Shown here piece after piece: positions 46,791-57,910 of a stretch of DNA of 64,000 nucleotides. The notes under the pieces were generated by a model. It had not been told where the DNA came from, did no database searches, and was given only the letters and a program-made list of their open reading frames with translations. Both the position numbers and the translations under genes were made by a program. The DNA is from Ephemerocybe angulata (Eukaryota > Basidiomycota > Agaricomycetes > Agaricales > Psathyrellaceae). The stretch spans positions 124,001 through 188,000 of the forward strand of contig JAACJK010000121.1 in assembly GCA_013368325.1 (NCBI GenBank), given 5' to 3'. Numbering within the stretch: the stretch's first letter is position 1; the number at the start of each line of letters is the position of its first letter.

Positions 46791-47493
46791 CAATGACATG
46801 GAATGAGTCAGAAAGGCATGTCTCGTGGCGAAAGGTATGTACCTACAGGTTCTCGTAGGTATGTACCGGAGCCTCAAGCTTCAAGGAGCTTCTGACAGTT
46901 GCCTCTGATCAATACTTAATGGGCCAAAATACACTGGTGCTAGCGTTCACCCTTCCCCAGCTCCGTATCCACAGTCAGTGTCCCCAGTGTTCTGACTCCT
47001 CGCCAGTCGGCCCCAACTCAATCCCGGAGCGAAGTCATTTCGAGGATGCCGGTGAAGATTCAAAAGACCGCCATCAAAACCCATCAAAAGTTCAAATGCA
47101 CGCCAGATTCTCACATAGCAGGCCCTAAGACCCACTACCTAACGGTAGCAGGCATTTAGCTTTGCCTTGGTCCTCGACCATGTTCCCTACAAGAAGAGAA
47201 CACCCCTATTGGATTGAGTGCCCTCACTGTCCTCCGAGTTCTCCCCCCTACACCGAGGCCAGATCGCATCGGCTTCCTTGCACGGTCAGCTCGCGTCTTT
47301 CGGGTCGATTGGTGCTCCGATGGTTTAAAGTACGATGGCGCTAATCGAAAGAGGAAAAACTAGGCTTTTTGTGGTAGACTTCGTGAATCTGATGATGTTA
47401 ACGGATATTATTTCCTGAACCAAGCCAGACTTTCAAGCGTTCCCTGTGTACTGTAGACGATTTCAGTCCTGTACAATGTCCATGACCTACTTG

Positions 47494-48909
47494 CTACCTA
47501 GGTCCAATTGACGCCCTCCTGGTGAGAGACCGCCGTCGCCCCCCAGAGAGCCTTCGGGTCCTCCCACGGTCTACCTCTTCCTTTTGTGACTCTGGCTCTC
47601 TGATACCCTTGTCAATCTCGTCTGCAAGTTCCTTGTAAAACTTCTGTTTGATGTCTGTCGAGGAAAGGTCTGCAGCCTTCCGATAGTATTCGCGTACTTT
47701 TTCGAGGTCCCGAATGTTGTGAGATTTATCCCCGTTGAAGCTGGCCTTGTGAAAATATATCGCGGCAATGTCGTTGGCAATATCAGGTTTCAAACTTGGG
47801 TTGGGTGTCTCTTCGAGTGCCACGACGAGCAGATCTATGGCTTCGGGCAAGTCCGCAGGGTCTCCGCGTTGCTTGGACCGGAGCCAGATTGCACGAGCTT
47901 TGTCGCTCAGCAAGTCTGGGTCTCTGGGCCTGTGACGCTGTGCTCTGCTGTAAAGCAGGATGGCTTCTGCCAGGTCTTCGGAGCTGGGAGTGCCTCCCTC
48001 CCATGAGAGGATGTTCGCTAAGACGGATAGAACGGTGCATTTGGGCTCGTACGCATCCGAGTAGGTAGCGTAGTATAGGTCGAGCAGCTCCCGTCCGCGA
48101 GCAACCGCCTTCGCTTTCCTGCTGCTGCCTCTTCCATGCACTGCCATGAGAAATCCCGCATACTGCAAGTAGCTAGATAAGAGTCGAATACGGTCTTTTT
48201 CTGGCAGTTGGAGGGTCAGCGCGTAGTCGCACTCTGCGATCGCAGCATCGAGGTCGGCTTTCTCTTTGCGCTGTTCGTATCGTTTCTTGTGGACCGTGTA
48301 TGTGCCTATGGATATCTGAAAGCGCTGTTGGTAAGCCTCATCCTGACATAGACCCCTTGCTGCGTGGAAGGCGTTGAGGGCCTTTTCGAGATGGGCGTCT
48401 TCCTCGCGCGTGCTGTGAAGTTCCGCGGCTTTGAGAAACTTCTTGATTTGCTCCTCAGGTCCGGGAGCATACGCCCTGGCAGCTTCCGTGTAGTTGTCCA
48501 CACAGTGTTCAAAGTCGTTCGGGTCCGAGGACACCTTATAGAGCCGCTCGTAATGTGCGCCCAGTGCGTCTGTGATGGCAAACCCTTGACCGCGCTCGAG
48601 CGTGGGTGGAATGGTGCCGATAACCTCGGCAAAGTGCAACTGGATGAGGGACAGGACTTGGGAGGATGGACTCTTCTCCTCCAGCAGCGCAAATATCAGG
48701 TCGATGAGGACGCGGGGCCGAAGAGGGTGCTCGCTTGGTGCGCGAGTGAGAGCTTGGTTGTAGAAGTCGATGGCTTCTGTGAGGAGTTCTGGCTTTGCAT
48801 CCTTGATATCGGCGCTCTGGTACAGGTACCAAGCGGCGGCACCCTTTCTGTGCGCTTCCTCCACAGCCTCCTTTGTTCTCGCTCCGAGGCAGCAACAGTA
48901 TCTCATCAT
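47494..48909 (-). CDS. TPR-only protein B with N-terminal Cys cluster
   Basis: A single exon of 471 codons; the first two codons are both ATG (48909 and 48906). The N-terminus is MMRYCCCLGARTKE. The TPR solenoid shares motifs with gene A: AHRKGAAAWYLY, AIDFYNQALTRAPS, HLEKALNAFHAARGLCQDE, DLDAAIAECDYALTL, DLAEAILLYSRAQ, DLEKVREYYRKAAD. The C-terminal tail has RTRRLSGGRRRSLTRRAS. The reading frame is intact over its whole length. It arose by tandem duplication with genes A and C. Function is unknown; a scaffold or effector partner of NACHT-TPR proteins is inferred from the shared solenoid. Confidence 0.88.
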   Translation of the reverse strand: MMRYCCCLGARTKEAVEEAHRKGAAAWYLYQSADIKDAKPELLTEAIDFYNQALTRAPSEHPLRPRVLIDLIFALLEEKSPSSQVLSLIQLHFAEVIGTIPPTLERGQGFAITDALGAHYERLYKVSSDPNDFEHCVDNYTEAARAYAPGPEEQIKKFLKAAELHSTREEDAHLEKALNAFHAARGLCQDEAYQQRFQISIGTYTVHKKRYEQRKEKADLDAAIAECDYALTLQLPEKDRIRLLSSYLQYAGFLMAVHGRGSSRKAKAVARGRELLDLYYATYSDAYEPKCTVLSVLANILSWEGGTPSSEDLAEAILLYSRAQRHRPRDPDLLSDKARAIWLRSKQRGDPADLPEAIDLLVVALEETPNPSLKPDIANDIAAIYFHKASFNGDKSHNIRDLEKVREYYRKAADLSSTDIKQKFYKELADEIDKGIREPESQKEEVDRGRTRRLSGGRRRSLTRRASIGPR

Positions 48910-49694
48910 TACAGTCCGGCTGAAAGTGAAGGTCGAATGGAGAGCAAAGAGGGTGACCTTATCTGTAGTGAAACACTTTATTGGGTATTTTCTGGTGAAC
49001 TAGGATATTCAGCGAACCTTCTCTCTACCCAGCGCGATGCAATCCAACTTGTGAACCTTACAGGCCGTCAAGGAGAGGTTACTGAGGCAGAGCGGGATTG
49101 AAGGATAGAGAGCGACGGTAGAACAGCGTAGGTGAGAGGCAGTGCACAACTACTACTTCAACAACAACCTGATTGACAGACACAATGCGTTGAAAATAGA
49201 CAAGTGATCCGACCGCACGAAACCATTGCTGTGGAAGCTGTCAACGGCACCTTGCCTCTGTTTGTGGTCCGAAGGGGTGAGTTGTGTGTCTGAATGCGTG
49301 TGTATAGTCAATATTTAGGGTGCGTATATATGCCGAAGCCACTTTCATTCAAGCAATCGGCCTTCTAATGGGACCCGAGCTGGTATTGCGGTTAGCGCCG
49401 GGTCACATTCTTGGGCGCCTAAGTACACCCCGCTCAAAGCTCGAAAATGAAACGTATTAAAGGTATGTATGTCTGAGTTCAGAGATATTCCTCTTTGCTC
49501 ATTGTTTCTCTCCCCGTCCTCTCTTTTTCTTGGTGAAAGACGCAAGAATGACTTGCTTTTGAACCTCCAACTATTTCGATGCCCTTCAAACGTGATTTCG
49601 GGTGCTAGATTAACGAAGTCGATTGAGTGGCACCAAGATATGCATTAACGACTGCTCATACAACAATGTTCGAAGTCAGTTTGGTTGCCGACGT
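48910..49694. other. Intergenic region between TPR-only genes B and C
   Basis: It holds the promoter of gene B, a motif copy (49406) and the 3' flank of gene C. Only short ORFs without recognisable domains are seen. Confidence 0.5.
49406..49424 (+). repeat. Recurrent intergenic motif, copy 3
   Basis: The sequence cattcttgggcgcctaagt lies about 270 nt downstream of the stop of gene C. The preceding bases (ccgggtca) are also shared with copy 4. Confidence 0.8.
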
Positions 49695-51228
49695 TCATGA
49701 GACATCCTGGGCGCCTGTGGCCTTAATCGACGTTTTCGAACTTCGACTGAGAGACCGTCGTCGCTCCCCAGAGAGCTTCCTACTTCGATTCCTCCCGCGT
49801 TCTCCAGAATACCACGAATTTGGAACTGTACCGCCGGTTTGCCGGACGCCCGACGATTCAAATAACGGGGTGCTCTCGTGTTCTCCCTCTCCATTCAATG
49901 TTCTGATTACGGTATTGATTTTGTCTATCTGGCCTTGGTCGGAAGCCTTATCCGTTTCGTTTGAGGCGAGCTTTACAGCTGTCCGGTAGTATTCGCGGGC
50001 CTTTTCAAGGTCCTCAATGTTCTTATTGTTGAAGTTAGCTTTGTCAAGATAGATTGCAGCGATGTTGTTTGCGAGACTGGGCTTCCAGCTGGGGTCATCT
50101 GTGTCGAACTCGAACGCCACCCCGTATAGATCGATGGCTTCCGGCAGGCCCGCAGGATCCTTCTTCTTCCTGGACCGAAGCCAGATCGCATCGGCTTTAT
50201 GCCGCAGCAAGTTCATGTCGACTCTTGGCTTGTCCCGTTCCATGATCTTGGTGTACATTGCAATGGCTTCATCCAGGTCGTCGATGCTGGGATTGGCTTT
50301 CCGGCCCCACGAAAGCATGTTTTCCAACAGCAAGGTGGCTTCGCGTTTGGATTCTTCTCGGTCCGGGTAGTACGTAGAGAACAGGGCGAGCAACTCGCGT
50401 CCGCGGGCGACTGCTCTCAGTCTTAGACTGTTACCGCTTCCAACCCCATGATCCTCCATAAGAACCCGAACGCCTCGTAGATATTCGTATAAGAGCCGAT
50501 TACGGTCCCCATCTTGGGGACGAAGGGTCAGCGCATAGTCGCACTCGGCGATTGCCCTTTCGAGGATGGCTTTCTCTCCTTGCTGCAGATATCGTTTCTT
50601 TTGGACAGCGTATATTCCCTCCGATATATCCAAGCGCTGCCGGTAGTCTTCATCCTGGCAGAGACCCCTCGCCGCATAGAAGGCATTAAGGGCTTTTTCA
50701 AGGTTCGCGTCTTCCTCGCGTGTGCTGTAAAGGTGCGCGACTTTGAGGAACCACTGGATTTGCTTCTCTGGACTGGGAGCGTATGATCTGGCGGCCTCTG
50801 TGTAATTGAAAAGGCAGCGGTCGAAGGCGCTTGGATCCGAGGACAAGTTGTATAATCGCTCGTACAGCTCACCCAGCCTGGTGGTGATTGAGTACCCGTC
50901 ATCGCGCTTGAGCTCTTCCGAGGCGGGTGGGCCGCCTCTAATGACCTCTGCAAAATGTAGCTCGATAAGGGCGAGGTGCTGGGACGATGGATTCTTTTCC
51001 TCCAATAGCGCCAATACCAAATCGATGAGGATGATTGGGCGTGAAGGGTGGTTGCTCTGTGCGCGAGTCAGGGCTTGGTTGTAAAAAATCGATGGCTTCG
51101 GTGAGAAGTCGCGGATTCGGTCTGTCCGTCGTGGAAGTTCGGTACTGCTCCCAGGCGGCATTTCCCTTCCTGTGCACCTCCTCAACCATTTCTTCTGCCA
51201 TCGTGCTGAAGCAGCAATAGTTTCTCAT
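49695..51228 (-). pseudogene. TPR-only protein C, frameshifted near its 5' end
   Basis: The start at 51228 gives MRNYCCFSTMAEEMVEEVHR, matching genes A and B. The frame is lost at 51083-51088, a run of six A on the plus strand (six T in the coding strand) within the codons for AIDFYNQAL. The intact NACHT-TPR gene has five A at the same place. After this +1 insertion the frame continues perfectly to the stop at 49695: YNQALTRAQSNHPSRP, NLEKALNAFYAARGLCQDE, AIAECDYALTL, DLEKAREYYRTAVK, with the basic tail RSRKLSGERRRSLSRSSKTS. The rest shows no other damage, so this is either a very recent pseudogene, a sequencing error, or a site rescued by slippage. Corrected length would be about 510 residues. 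Confidence 0.85.
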
Positions 51229-52134
51229 CCCAAGCCAGCTGAGAGCGACTCCGAGTTGATTCTGAGCGAGGGGTATGCAGCTGGTGTTTGGGCCTTGGTT
51301 GCTGCTGTCTGTTCGATGGCCTTGGAGTCAAATGGGCGCTGACAAGTGCAAATATGCTATCTATCCAGGTGAAGGATGAGGTGTCGCTGCATGCAGTATA
51401 CAACGTAGTCACTCTAAGCAGGGGCTCGAGCTCTCCTGTTGTACGGGGCCTCCAATTGCAAGGATATCGAGCCTGGAGGAGAATCGGGAATAAACGAGGG
51501 AAAGAGTCAATTGCGTGCAGTCTCACAGACCGGGGCTTAAATCTAATGCCGCAATGTGCTCTAATAGGCTCTAATGTGCTGTGGTACATGATGTGCATGT
51601 GACCAGAACGTTGATAAGTACAGCATTTTCAGTGCCTTGAATCAGAGTCGTTAGAGCCTTCAAGCTTCAAGTTCGGCTCGTTTTGTAGCATCACTGGGGC
51701 ACATACATAACCTCTGAGTGCTCCATGGATGTTGATATCCAGCCAGTTGTACTTAAACTCGGTTTTTAAGTCGTGACGCCTTCCCGACCGGCGGCCCGGG
51801 ATCACATTCTTGGGCGCCTAAATAAGCACAGAATCGCCAGTTGGCACGTCAGGGTGTTAAGAGGGTACAAATATTGCCTTCGATTCTCCTTCACCCTTCT
51901 CAGCATGTAGTTCTGGTTTAACGGTGAAATGTCACCATACACATCAGCCAGATACTAAAAGACTCTGGCACATTCATTCTCGAGTCAGTGGTAGCAGTCG
52001 TAGTAGTATGCACATTATCCGAAGCCGGTCCAAATCCTGGACACCCGATGGACACACAAGTGGGTCTCTAGCTGTATAGTAAGCATAACTATGACACCTC
52101 CTAGCTCCAATTCCAACACCTCCCTGGAAGTTGC
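51229..52134. other. Intergenic region between TPR-only gene C and NACHT-TPR
   Basis: Promoter of gene C and 3' flank of the NACHT-TPR gene, with motif copy 4 at 51805. I see no gene. Confidence 0.5.
51805..51823 (+). repeat. Recurrent intergenic motif, copy 4
   Basis: The sequence cattcttgggcgcctaaat lies about 310 nt downstream of the NACHT-TPR stop. It contains the palindrome ggcgcc. Confidence 0.8.
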
Positions 52135-55100
52135 TCAGTCCTCACGCTCCAGGGTTTTGATTGTGGCATCAATCTCCTCTGCCAACGTTGCAAAGCCATC
52201 TCTATCAGCATTGTCGCACCACTCTGCGGCCATCAGGTAGTATTTCCGGGCCTGCTTCAACTCCTTGACATCTTCGTCATTCGCCTTATCGAGATAGATT
52301 GCACCGATATTGTTGGCGATGTTGGATTTCACCAGAGTGTCTTCAGTTTCTTCAAGCGCCTCGACGAAGAGATTGACGGCCTCCTGCAAGTCCAAAAAGT
52401 CTCCGGTCTTCTCGCACCGGAGCCAGATCGCCTCAGCTTTCATGCTGAGCAGGTCCGCGTCCTTCGGTGTGTAAACCTGCGCCCTGTTATAGAGCTCCAG
52501 GGCTTCGTCCAGATCTTGCGTGCGGGAGCCGCCTTTAGCAGAGGAAAGGGTATTGGCCAAGGCAACAATCATCTCGTGCTTGATCTTGTCTCCGTCCGGG
52601 GTATCCGAGAGTGATTGAAGAATTTCGCGACCGTATGAGACCGCCCTCTTGACTTTCTCGCCACTATCCACCGCATCCGTCTCGTGAGCGTCCAGCAGCA
52701 CCCAGACGCAGCGCACAAAATCGGAGAGGAGTTGAATCCGCTCGACCTGGGGTGGGTTCAGCGACAAGGCATAGTCGCACTCGGCAATCGCGCTTTCCAA
52801 AACTTCTTTATCTTCTCGCTTGAGGTAGCGATGCTTGTGGACTTCGTACATTCCCTTTGATATCTTCAGTCGCATCGCGTCCCACTCTGCTGTGTCTCGA
52901 CAAAGACCCTTCGCTCCAAGGTAAGCATTGAGGGCTTTTTCGAAGTGCGCATCTTCCTTGCGTCCTATGTGCAGTTCTGCGACCGCCAAAAATCGCTCGA
53001 TTTGGGCCTCCGGGGTGGGGCCGTATAGCCGGGCGGCGTTTCGGTGGTAGGCCACGCAACGGTCGAAGTCGCCTGAATCTGTTGAAGATTTGTACTGCGC
53101 TTCGAAGTACTTGCCCAGGGCGGTCGTAATGGCGTACCCTTGGTCGCGCTGGAGTTTGGACGGGTTCCGCTCGACGACTTCGGTAAAATACAACTCGACC
53201 AGAGCAATGTGCTGACGCGAAAGGGGTTCCACCGCCAAGACAGCAAATATTAAGTCAATGAGGATTGTTTGGCGGAATGGGTGTCCCCCTTTCGCACGGG
53301 CCAGAGCTTGGTTGTAAAAATCGATGGCCTCGGTTAGAAGCTGGGAGTTGGCGTTCTTGTCTTCAGTCACAGTATATTGAGACCAGGCCGCGACGCCCTT
53401 GCCATGCAACTTCTCGATCATTTCATCCATGTCGCGCTCTGCTCGAAGGGCCTGTGCTTGCTGGTAGAAGCCGACGGCTTTCGTGAGATCTGTGTCCTTG
53501 CGGCTCGTTTCGTACCGATGCCAGGCTTCAGTCCCTTTCTCGTAAAGATCGTCCGCAGTCTCTCGGGAAGTTCCTAAGATGGAGCGTATGTCGAGGGAAG
53601 AAAGTGGGCCGGGGGATAGGAGCAAGTTGAGAAGTCGCTCTAGCCGCTGAGAGGGCGTCGAAAGTCGCGATGAGTTTCCTGGCTTCGTCGAGGGAAGCGA
53701 TGCACCTTCGATAAACCGCATGACTTTCGCAGCACAGACGAACCGCCCAGACGCGTACTTCACAAGTATTTGCTTCTTCTCCATGCCAGGCCAGTCTGGA
53801 GGAAGCTCCGACGTGTGGCAGATAACAGAGAGCCTCATTTCATAGAAACGGGCAATGTCTGCGTCGGGGTTGTACTTGTTGTCGAGAACAAGTTCACGGG
53901 TGATGGCCTTGCCGTCGGTCCCGAAGAAGCCCCGAATAGTGCGTTCGGGGCGGCTTGCAATAACGGCGCGGAAGGGAAGAAAGGGATTGTTGACGGCGTG
54001 GAGGATGAAAGACAGGATTTCCCTCTGGTCGTCGTCCCGGAGTCGAGCAGGTGAAAGGGGCGATCCACGGCTCGTAATGGGGGAGGATGTATCCTGAGGC
54101 TGTCCTGTACCGCATTCTTCGAGACCATCGATTAGTAGGATGAGGGGCGGTGTCATCGCGGATAAGCCTTCACGTTGCCTGAATTCTAGGAGGGGTCCAA
54201 GGATGAGGGTGTCGAATTGTTGCTTGAGATTCTTGGTGAAAACGAAAGGAGAGTGGCGCATGGCCGACAGCATGTGTTCTTGAATACCTCGCAAGTCCCT
54301 ATGCTCGAGAAGCTGACTGGCAAGGGTCGCTATCAAGCATCGCCTATCTGCGGAAAACGGGGAGAAGAAGAAGCTGGCTGCAAGATGTCCCTTCTCCTTA
54401 CAGCTCTCCGCAATCGAGCCAAGGACTGCTGACTTCCCCGTTCCTACCGGCCCTGTAACCCACAAAATCTTGTCTGCGGCAACTGGCGTATCGTTGTAAG
54501 GTTCGGAGATCCAACTCAAAATCTCCTCTTGAACCTCAACCCTTGTTTCTGGCATGCATCTAGGAGCATTGAACCGGTCATCTGAGTCGTGAACGGCGGC
54601 CGATGCAATGTTCTTTTCCAATACTAAGGTACGCGTTTGCGTTAGTTCATGAGCACGAGTTCGGGAAGCACGGTCTCACCTCTTAGCAACTCAACAGAAG
54701 GAGTCTCATCCCCTCTACGCTCGGACGAATACCCTTGTTCTCCTCCGGGTGCTAGTTGACTGATATACCCTGAGCAGCCGGGTTAGTCTTCTCACGTATC
54801 TTGATACAGTGCGTTCGAATGGCCCACTCACCATGATTCTGCCCCAAATTTGCATTCCCGACATTCTGCATGTTATTTACTGCCGCATAATCTGCACCCC
54901 CTCCGGTCAGCGAGAAGAAAAAGTAAGAATAGGGAGCCGCTTACAGTTGTTAACCTGGGCTATATACCGGTCTGCAGAATTGGGTGGAGTGCCATACGAC
55001 CCCTCTGGAAAATGGGACGTCGCTGGAGAAAGTCGATCCAGAGCGTAGGGGAGTGAATTGGAGATTGTGCGAGCGTTTGGCCCGAAGCTGTTCGTCCTAT

Positions 55101-55143
55101 CGGAAAACCCAACTGGGCGCGGGGCAAGGTATTGCGTACTCAT
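52135..55143 (-). CDS. NACHT-TPR (NLR-like) protein, full length
   Basis: Four exons, read on the minus strand: 54945-55143, 54832-54891, 54680-54769 and 52135-54623. They join in frame to 945 residues. Exon 1 (MSTQYLAPRPVGF onward) is polar. Exon 2 is a 60-nt phase-1/1 exon with NNMQNVGNANLGQNHG. Residues about 150-400 form the NACHT domain: Walker A GPVGTGKSA, FFFSPFSADRR, Walker B LLIDGLEECGT, sensor RAVIASRPERTIRG. A winged-helix-like linker follows. Residues about 485-935 are TPR-like helix pairs (LYEKGTEAWHRY, AVGFYQQAQALRAE, AIDFYNQALARA, AIAECDYALSL, LDEALELYNRAQ, AVNLFVEALEE). By family knowledge STAND proteins oligomerise on ligand binding to the repeats and trigger incompatibility or immune-like cell death. 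The frame is fully intact. No known N-terminal effector domain (HET, Goodbye, PNP, lipase) is seen. Confidence 0.93.
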
Positions 55144-55403
55144 GAGTGGTGGTGGGAGGGAATGAGGAGGGAGGCGAGGCTATGTAAAGAGTGAGAGGGA
55201 GACCTGCTGCGTCACCGTCAAAGCTCAAAAGCTATCATAACATGCGGTGAACATGCGGCAGTGCGGGCGCTACTTACATACTTACCCACGGCTGTCGAGG
55301 CCTGCATTGCTGTTGAAGGTGCAGGATAAGATTAGATTGAGCAAGGTTCAATTTATCTTATCTTATCGTTGCCATTGACATGGGGAATCAAAGCCCTGCA
55401 GTC

Positions 55404-57688
55404 CTAAAGCTTACTCGAAGGCAACTCGGTCTCGGTCTCCACAACACAAATCAACGTACCTTCCCCAATTACGACCCCACTCCTCACGCCCTTTCCTACC
55501 CTTTGCACAAACCCATCCCTTGGTGCGACCACTGTGTTTTCCATCTTCATCACAGTCAAGATGACGAGTGGCTCTCCTCTCCTAACCCTCCTGCGGTTAT
55601 TGGCTTCCTTCGACCCAGTCGAAGCCGTAACCAACGCGGGGTGCAGCTCCACAACCTTCCCAGTAAGCGGCGCCGCAATATGCGTCAGATCGTTCGGGTC
55701 GGCCAGCTCGACGTCGGAGCCCGAGACGGACGCAGATGTTGATTGGAAGAGAGAGAACGAGAGAGGGGTCGGGGCGAGTGAGGTTTGGAGTGTTCCTGAG
55801 AGCATCTCGGGGAAGGCGTTCTGCCTGATGGATGAGAGCATGAGAGTGTGTTTCGCGCTAGGGAGGTGAGAGTCTGCTGAGGATCCGTTCGGAGAGAGGG
55901 TGAGAGTGAAGAGAGAGCCTGGCTGGATCGGCATTCCCCCACCGCCTATCGCTTTCCCAGCAGTACTGGCAGTGGTAGGTGTCGACGTGTCCGCGTGACC
56001 CAATCCCTGATGAAGGGCAGAGGTCTTTCCAAGCGCCAATTGCCCCAGATCGAGGATCTGACTAGCATTCCGCTCAAGCCACAGTGTATCGATACTCCCA
56101 GTCATCCAATCCTGATGGTCAGTCACTCCCGCCAGAACGGCAACATTCGTCTTCACGTCACCGCCAATAGAGAGCTCTCCCAGCGCGCGTCTCGCCTTCT
56201 GCGTCATCTCCTCAAAGCTCGAGCCTCTGACAATAATCTTCGCCAGAAGGGAGTCGAACTCCGTTCCCACCGTCCATGACTCAAAGTGGTGGGATGGGTG
56301 GCTGGAGAGCCATGTATCGATGCGCACTCCACGTCCGGCGGGCCAAGTAAGGGCAGCGGAGCGGACGATTCCCGGAGAGAGCTGGAAGTTCTTCGATGGG
56401 TCTTCAGCTGTAAGGCGGAGTTGGACTGCGAAAGATGTGGGGGCGGGGAAAGGAGCGGCGAGTGAGAGGCTCTGAAGTGTTGTGTTGGGGGTGAAGAGGA
56501 GTAGCTGCGCTCGGACGAGATCAAGGTCCATAACTTCCTCTTGAGACCAAACAGTGAGCATAGATACAGATACAGTGAACATCCTATGGCCATACCTGTG
56601 ATGGTGTGCTCAACTTGAACTCGTGGGTTGATCTCGAGGAAGACCCAGTCGCCGCTCTGGGCGTTGATGAGGTACTCAAACGTCCCAAGACCCCTGTACT
56701 TTAATTTCCGTAAGAGAGGCATCGATTAGAGGCTGGACTATTGGCCGCGAGAGCCGCGATGGTGCAGTCTGTGCAATAATGCAACCAAACGTCAGAACAG
56801 GACAAGCCTAGAGCAGAAAATGGCCAAACTAACTTCCACAATTTTTTGAAACCTAGATTTTTGGTCAGCTTGTGCATACCGAGCGGCGAGAGGAAGGAAC
56901 TCACCTTCGCTGAACGCTACATTCTCTCTCCCAAAAGTGATTGACCGCTCCAGTTCCATCCCCGATAACTTGCACCTCAATATGCTTCCACCCAGCACCG
57001 GTCAAAGCCTTTTCTGCAAAGACTTGCTTGGACGGACTTTCCCCGAGGCACCTCTTGAACGCTTCATCGAGCTCCTCAGGGTGGTTGACAACACGGATTC
57101 CTCGGCCTCCTCCACCGTCAAGCGCTTTGATCATAATGGGAAATTGTGCTTTGTGCGTAAACGTGCGGACATCCTCTGCTGAGAAGACACGTTCTCCAGG
57201 TGCAACGGGAACTTGGAGAGAGGTCGCCAGCTCGCGGGAGAGCATCTTGTCGGAAGCAGTTCGAAGTGTGTCGGGAGCCGGGCCTATGAACGTGATAGGT
57301 GGTGTGCTACTGGCAAGCGCTTGAGAAAGAGATGGGTTCTCGCTAAGAAACCCGTATCCTGGATGGACATGGGTACACTTGGTGCTGATTAAAGTTTAAA
57401 CGCAGCTTGTCGATTAGGGGTCTCCTCTACTCACCGAGAAGCTATTCCTGCAATGGTGGCGACGTTCAAAAAGTCTGCAGCGCTTTCCAGTCTGGTGGCT
57501 TCATCCGCGTATCCTGCATGGCTTAGGTCGTTGTCGATGTAAACAGCCACTGTAGACCAGCCCAGCTCACGGGCTGAGCGTAGAACGCGGACAGCGACTA
57601 GCAATCTATGTTAGAGCCGCCGGGGCTGATGAGATAAATCTGAGCACTTACTTTCGCCTCGATTCGCTACTAGTACCTTTGGCGCCAT
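55404..57688 (-). CDS. Biotin carboxylase / biotin carrier subunit of an acyl-CoA carboxylase, with C-terminal SKL
   Basis: A multi-exon gene starting at the ATG at 57688 (MAPKVLVANRGE, then IAVRVLRSARELG across an intron). Biotin carboxylase landmarks: CTHVHPGYGFLSENP, the ATP-grasp loop ALDGGGGRGIRVV, and catalytic EINPRVQVEHTIT. The C-terminal biotin-carrier domain has the biotinylation site VMKMENTVVAP. Total length is about 680-700 residues, as in MCC/PCC alpha subunits. It carboxylates its own biotin using ATP and bicarbonate, and the partner subunit at 57911-60118 then transfers the carboxyl group to an acyl-CoA. There is no mitochondrial presequence, and the protein ends in Pro-Ser-Ser-Lys-Leu, a canonical peroxisomal PTS1. 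The acyl substrate cannot be read from the sequence. Exon borders in the 56.6-56.95 kb part are less certain. Confidence 0.88.
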
Positions 57689-57910
57689 TCTGTTCAGTAC
57701 TGGACTTCGTATTCTGCTCACAGGCAAGAGGTCGGGTCGAATGTAAGGAACCTGGGGAAAGCGAGTCCAATGAATGACACAGGGACCGGGTATTGAGAAT
57801 GCCGACTAGGGGTCTTGTCTGGTCTTGTGGCCACGGTTGTATTCCCAGTTCACTGAGGCCATTGCGTAACCTGCATTCCACATTCATCCAGTCTCATCCA
57901 GTCTTTTGCC
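57689..57910. promoter_or_regulatory. Bidirectional promoter of the two acyl-CoA carboxylase subunit genes
   Basis: Only 222 bp separate the divergent start codons. Genes for two subunits of one enzyme sharing such a short region are very likely co-regulated. I cannot name a binding site in it. Confidence 0.7.

Larger units (their letters stand above)
45951..47493. other. Intergenic region between TPR-only genes A and B
   Basis: It holds the promoter of gene A, a motif copy at 46356, the GTAC-rich tandem repeat at 46601-46790, and the 3' flank of gene B. No gene is supported. Confidence 0.5.
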
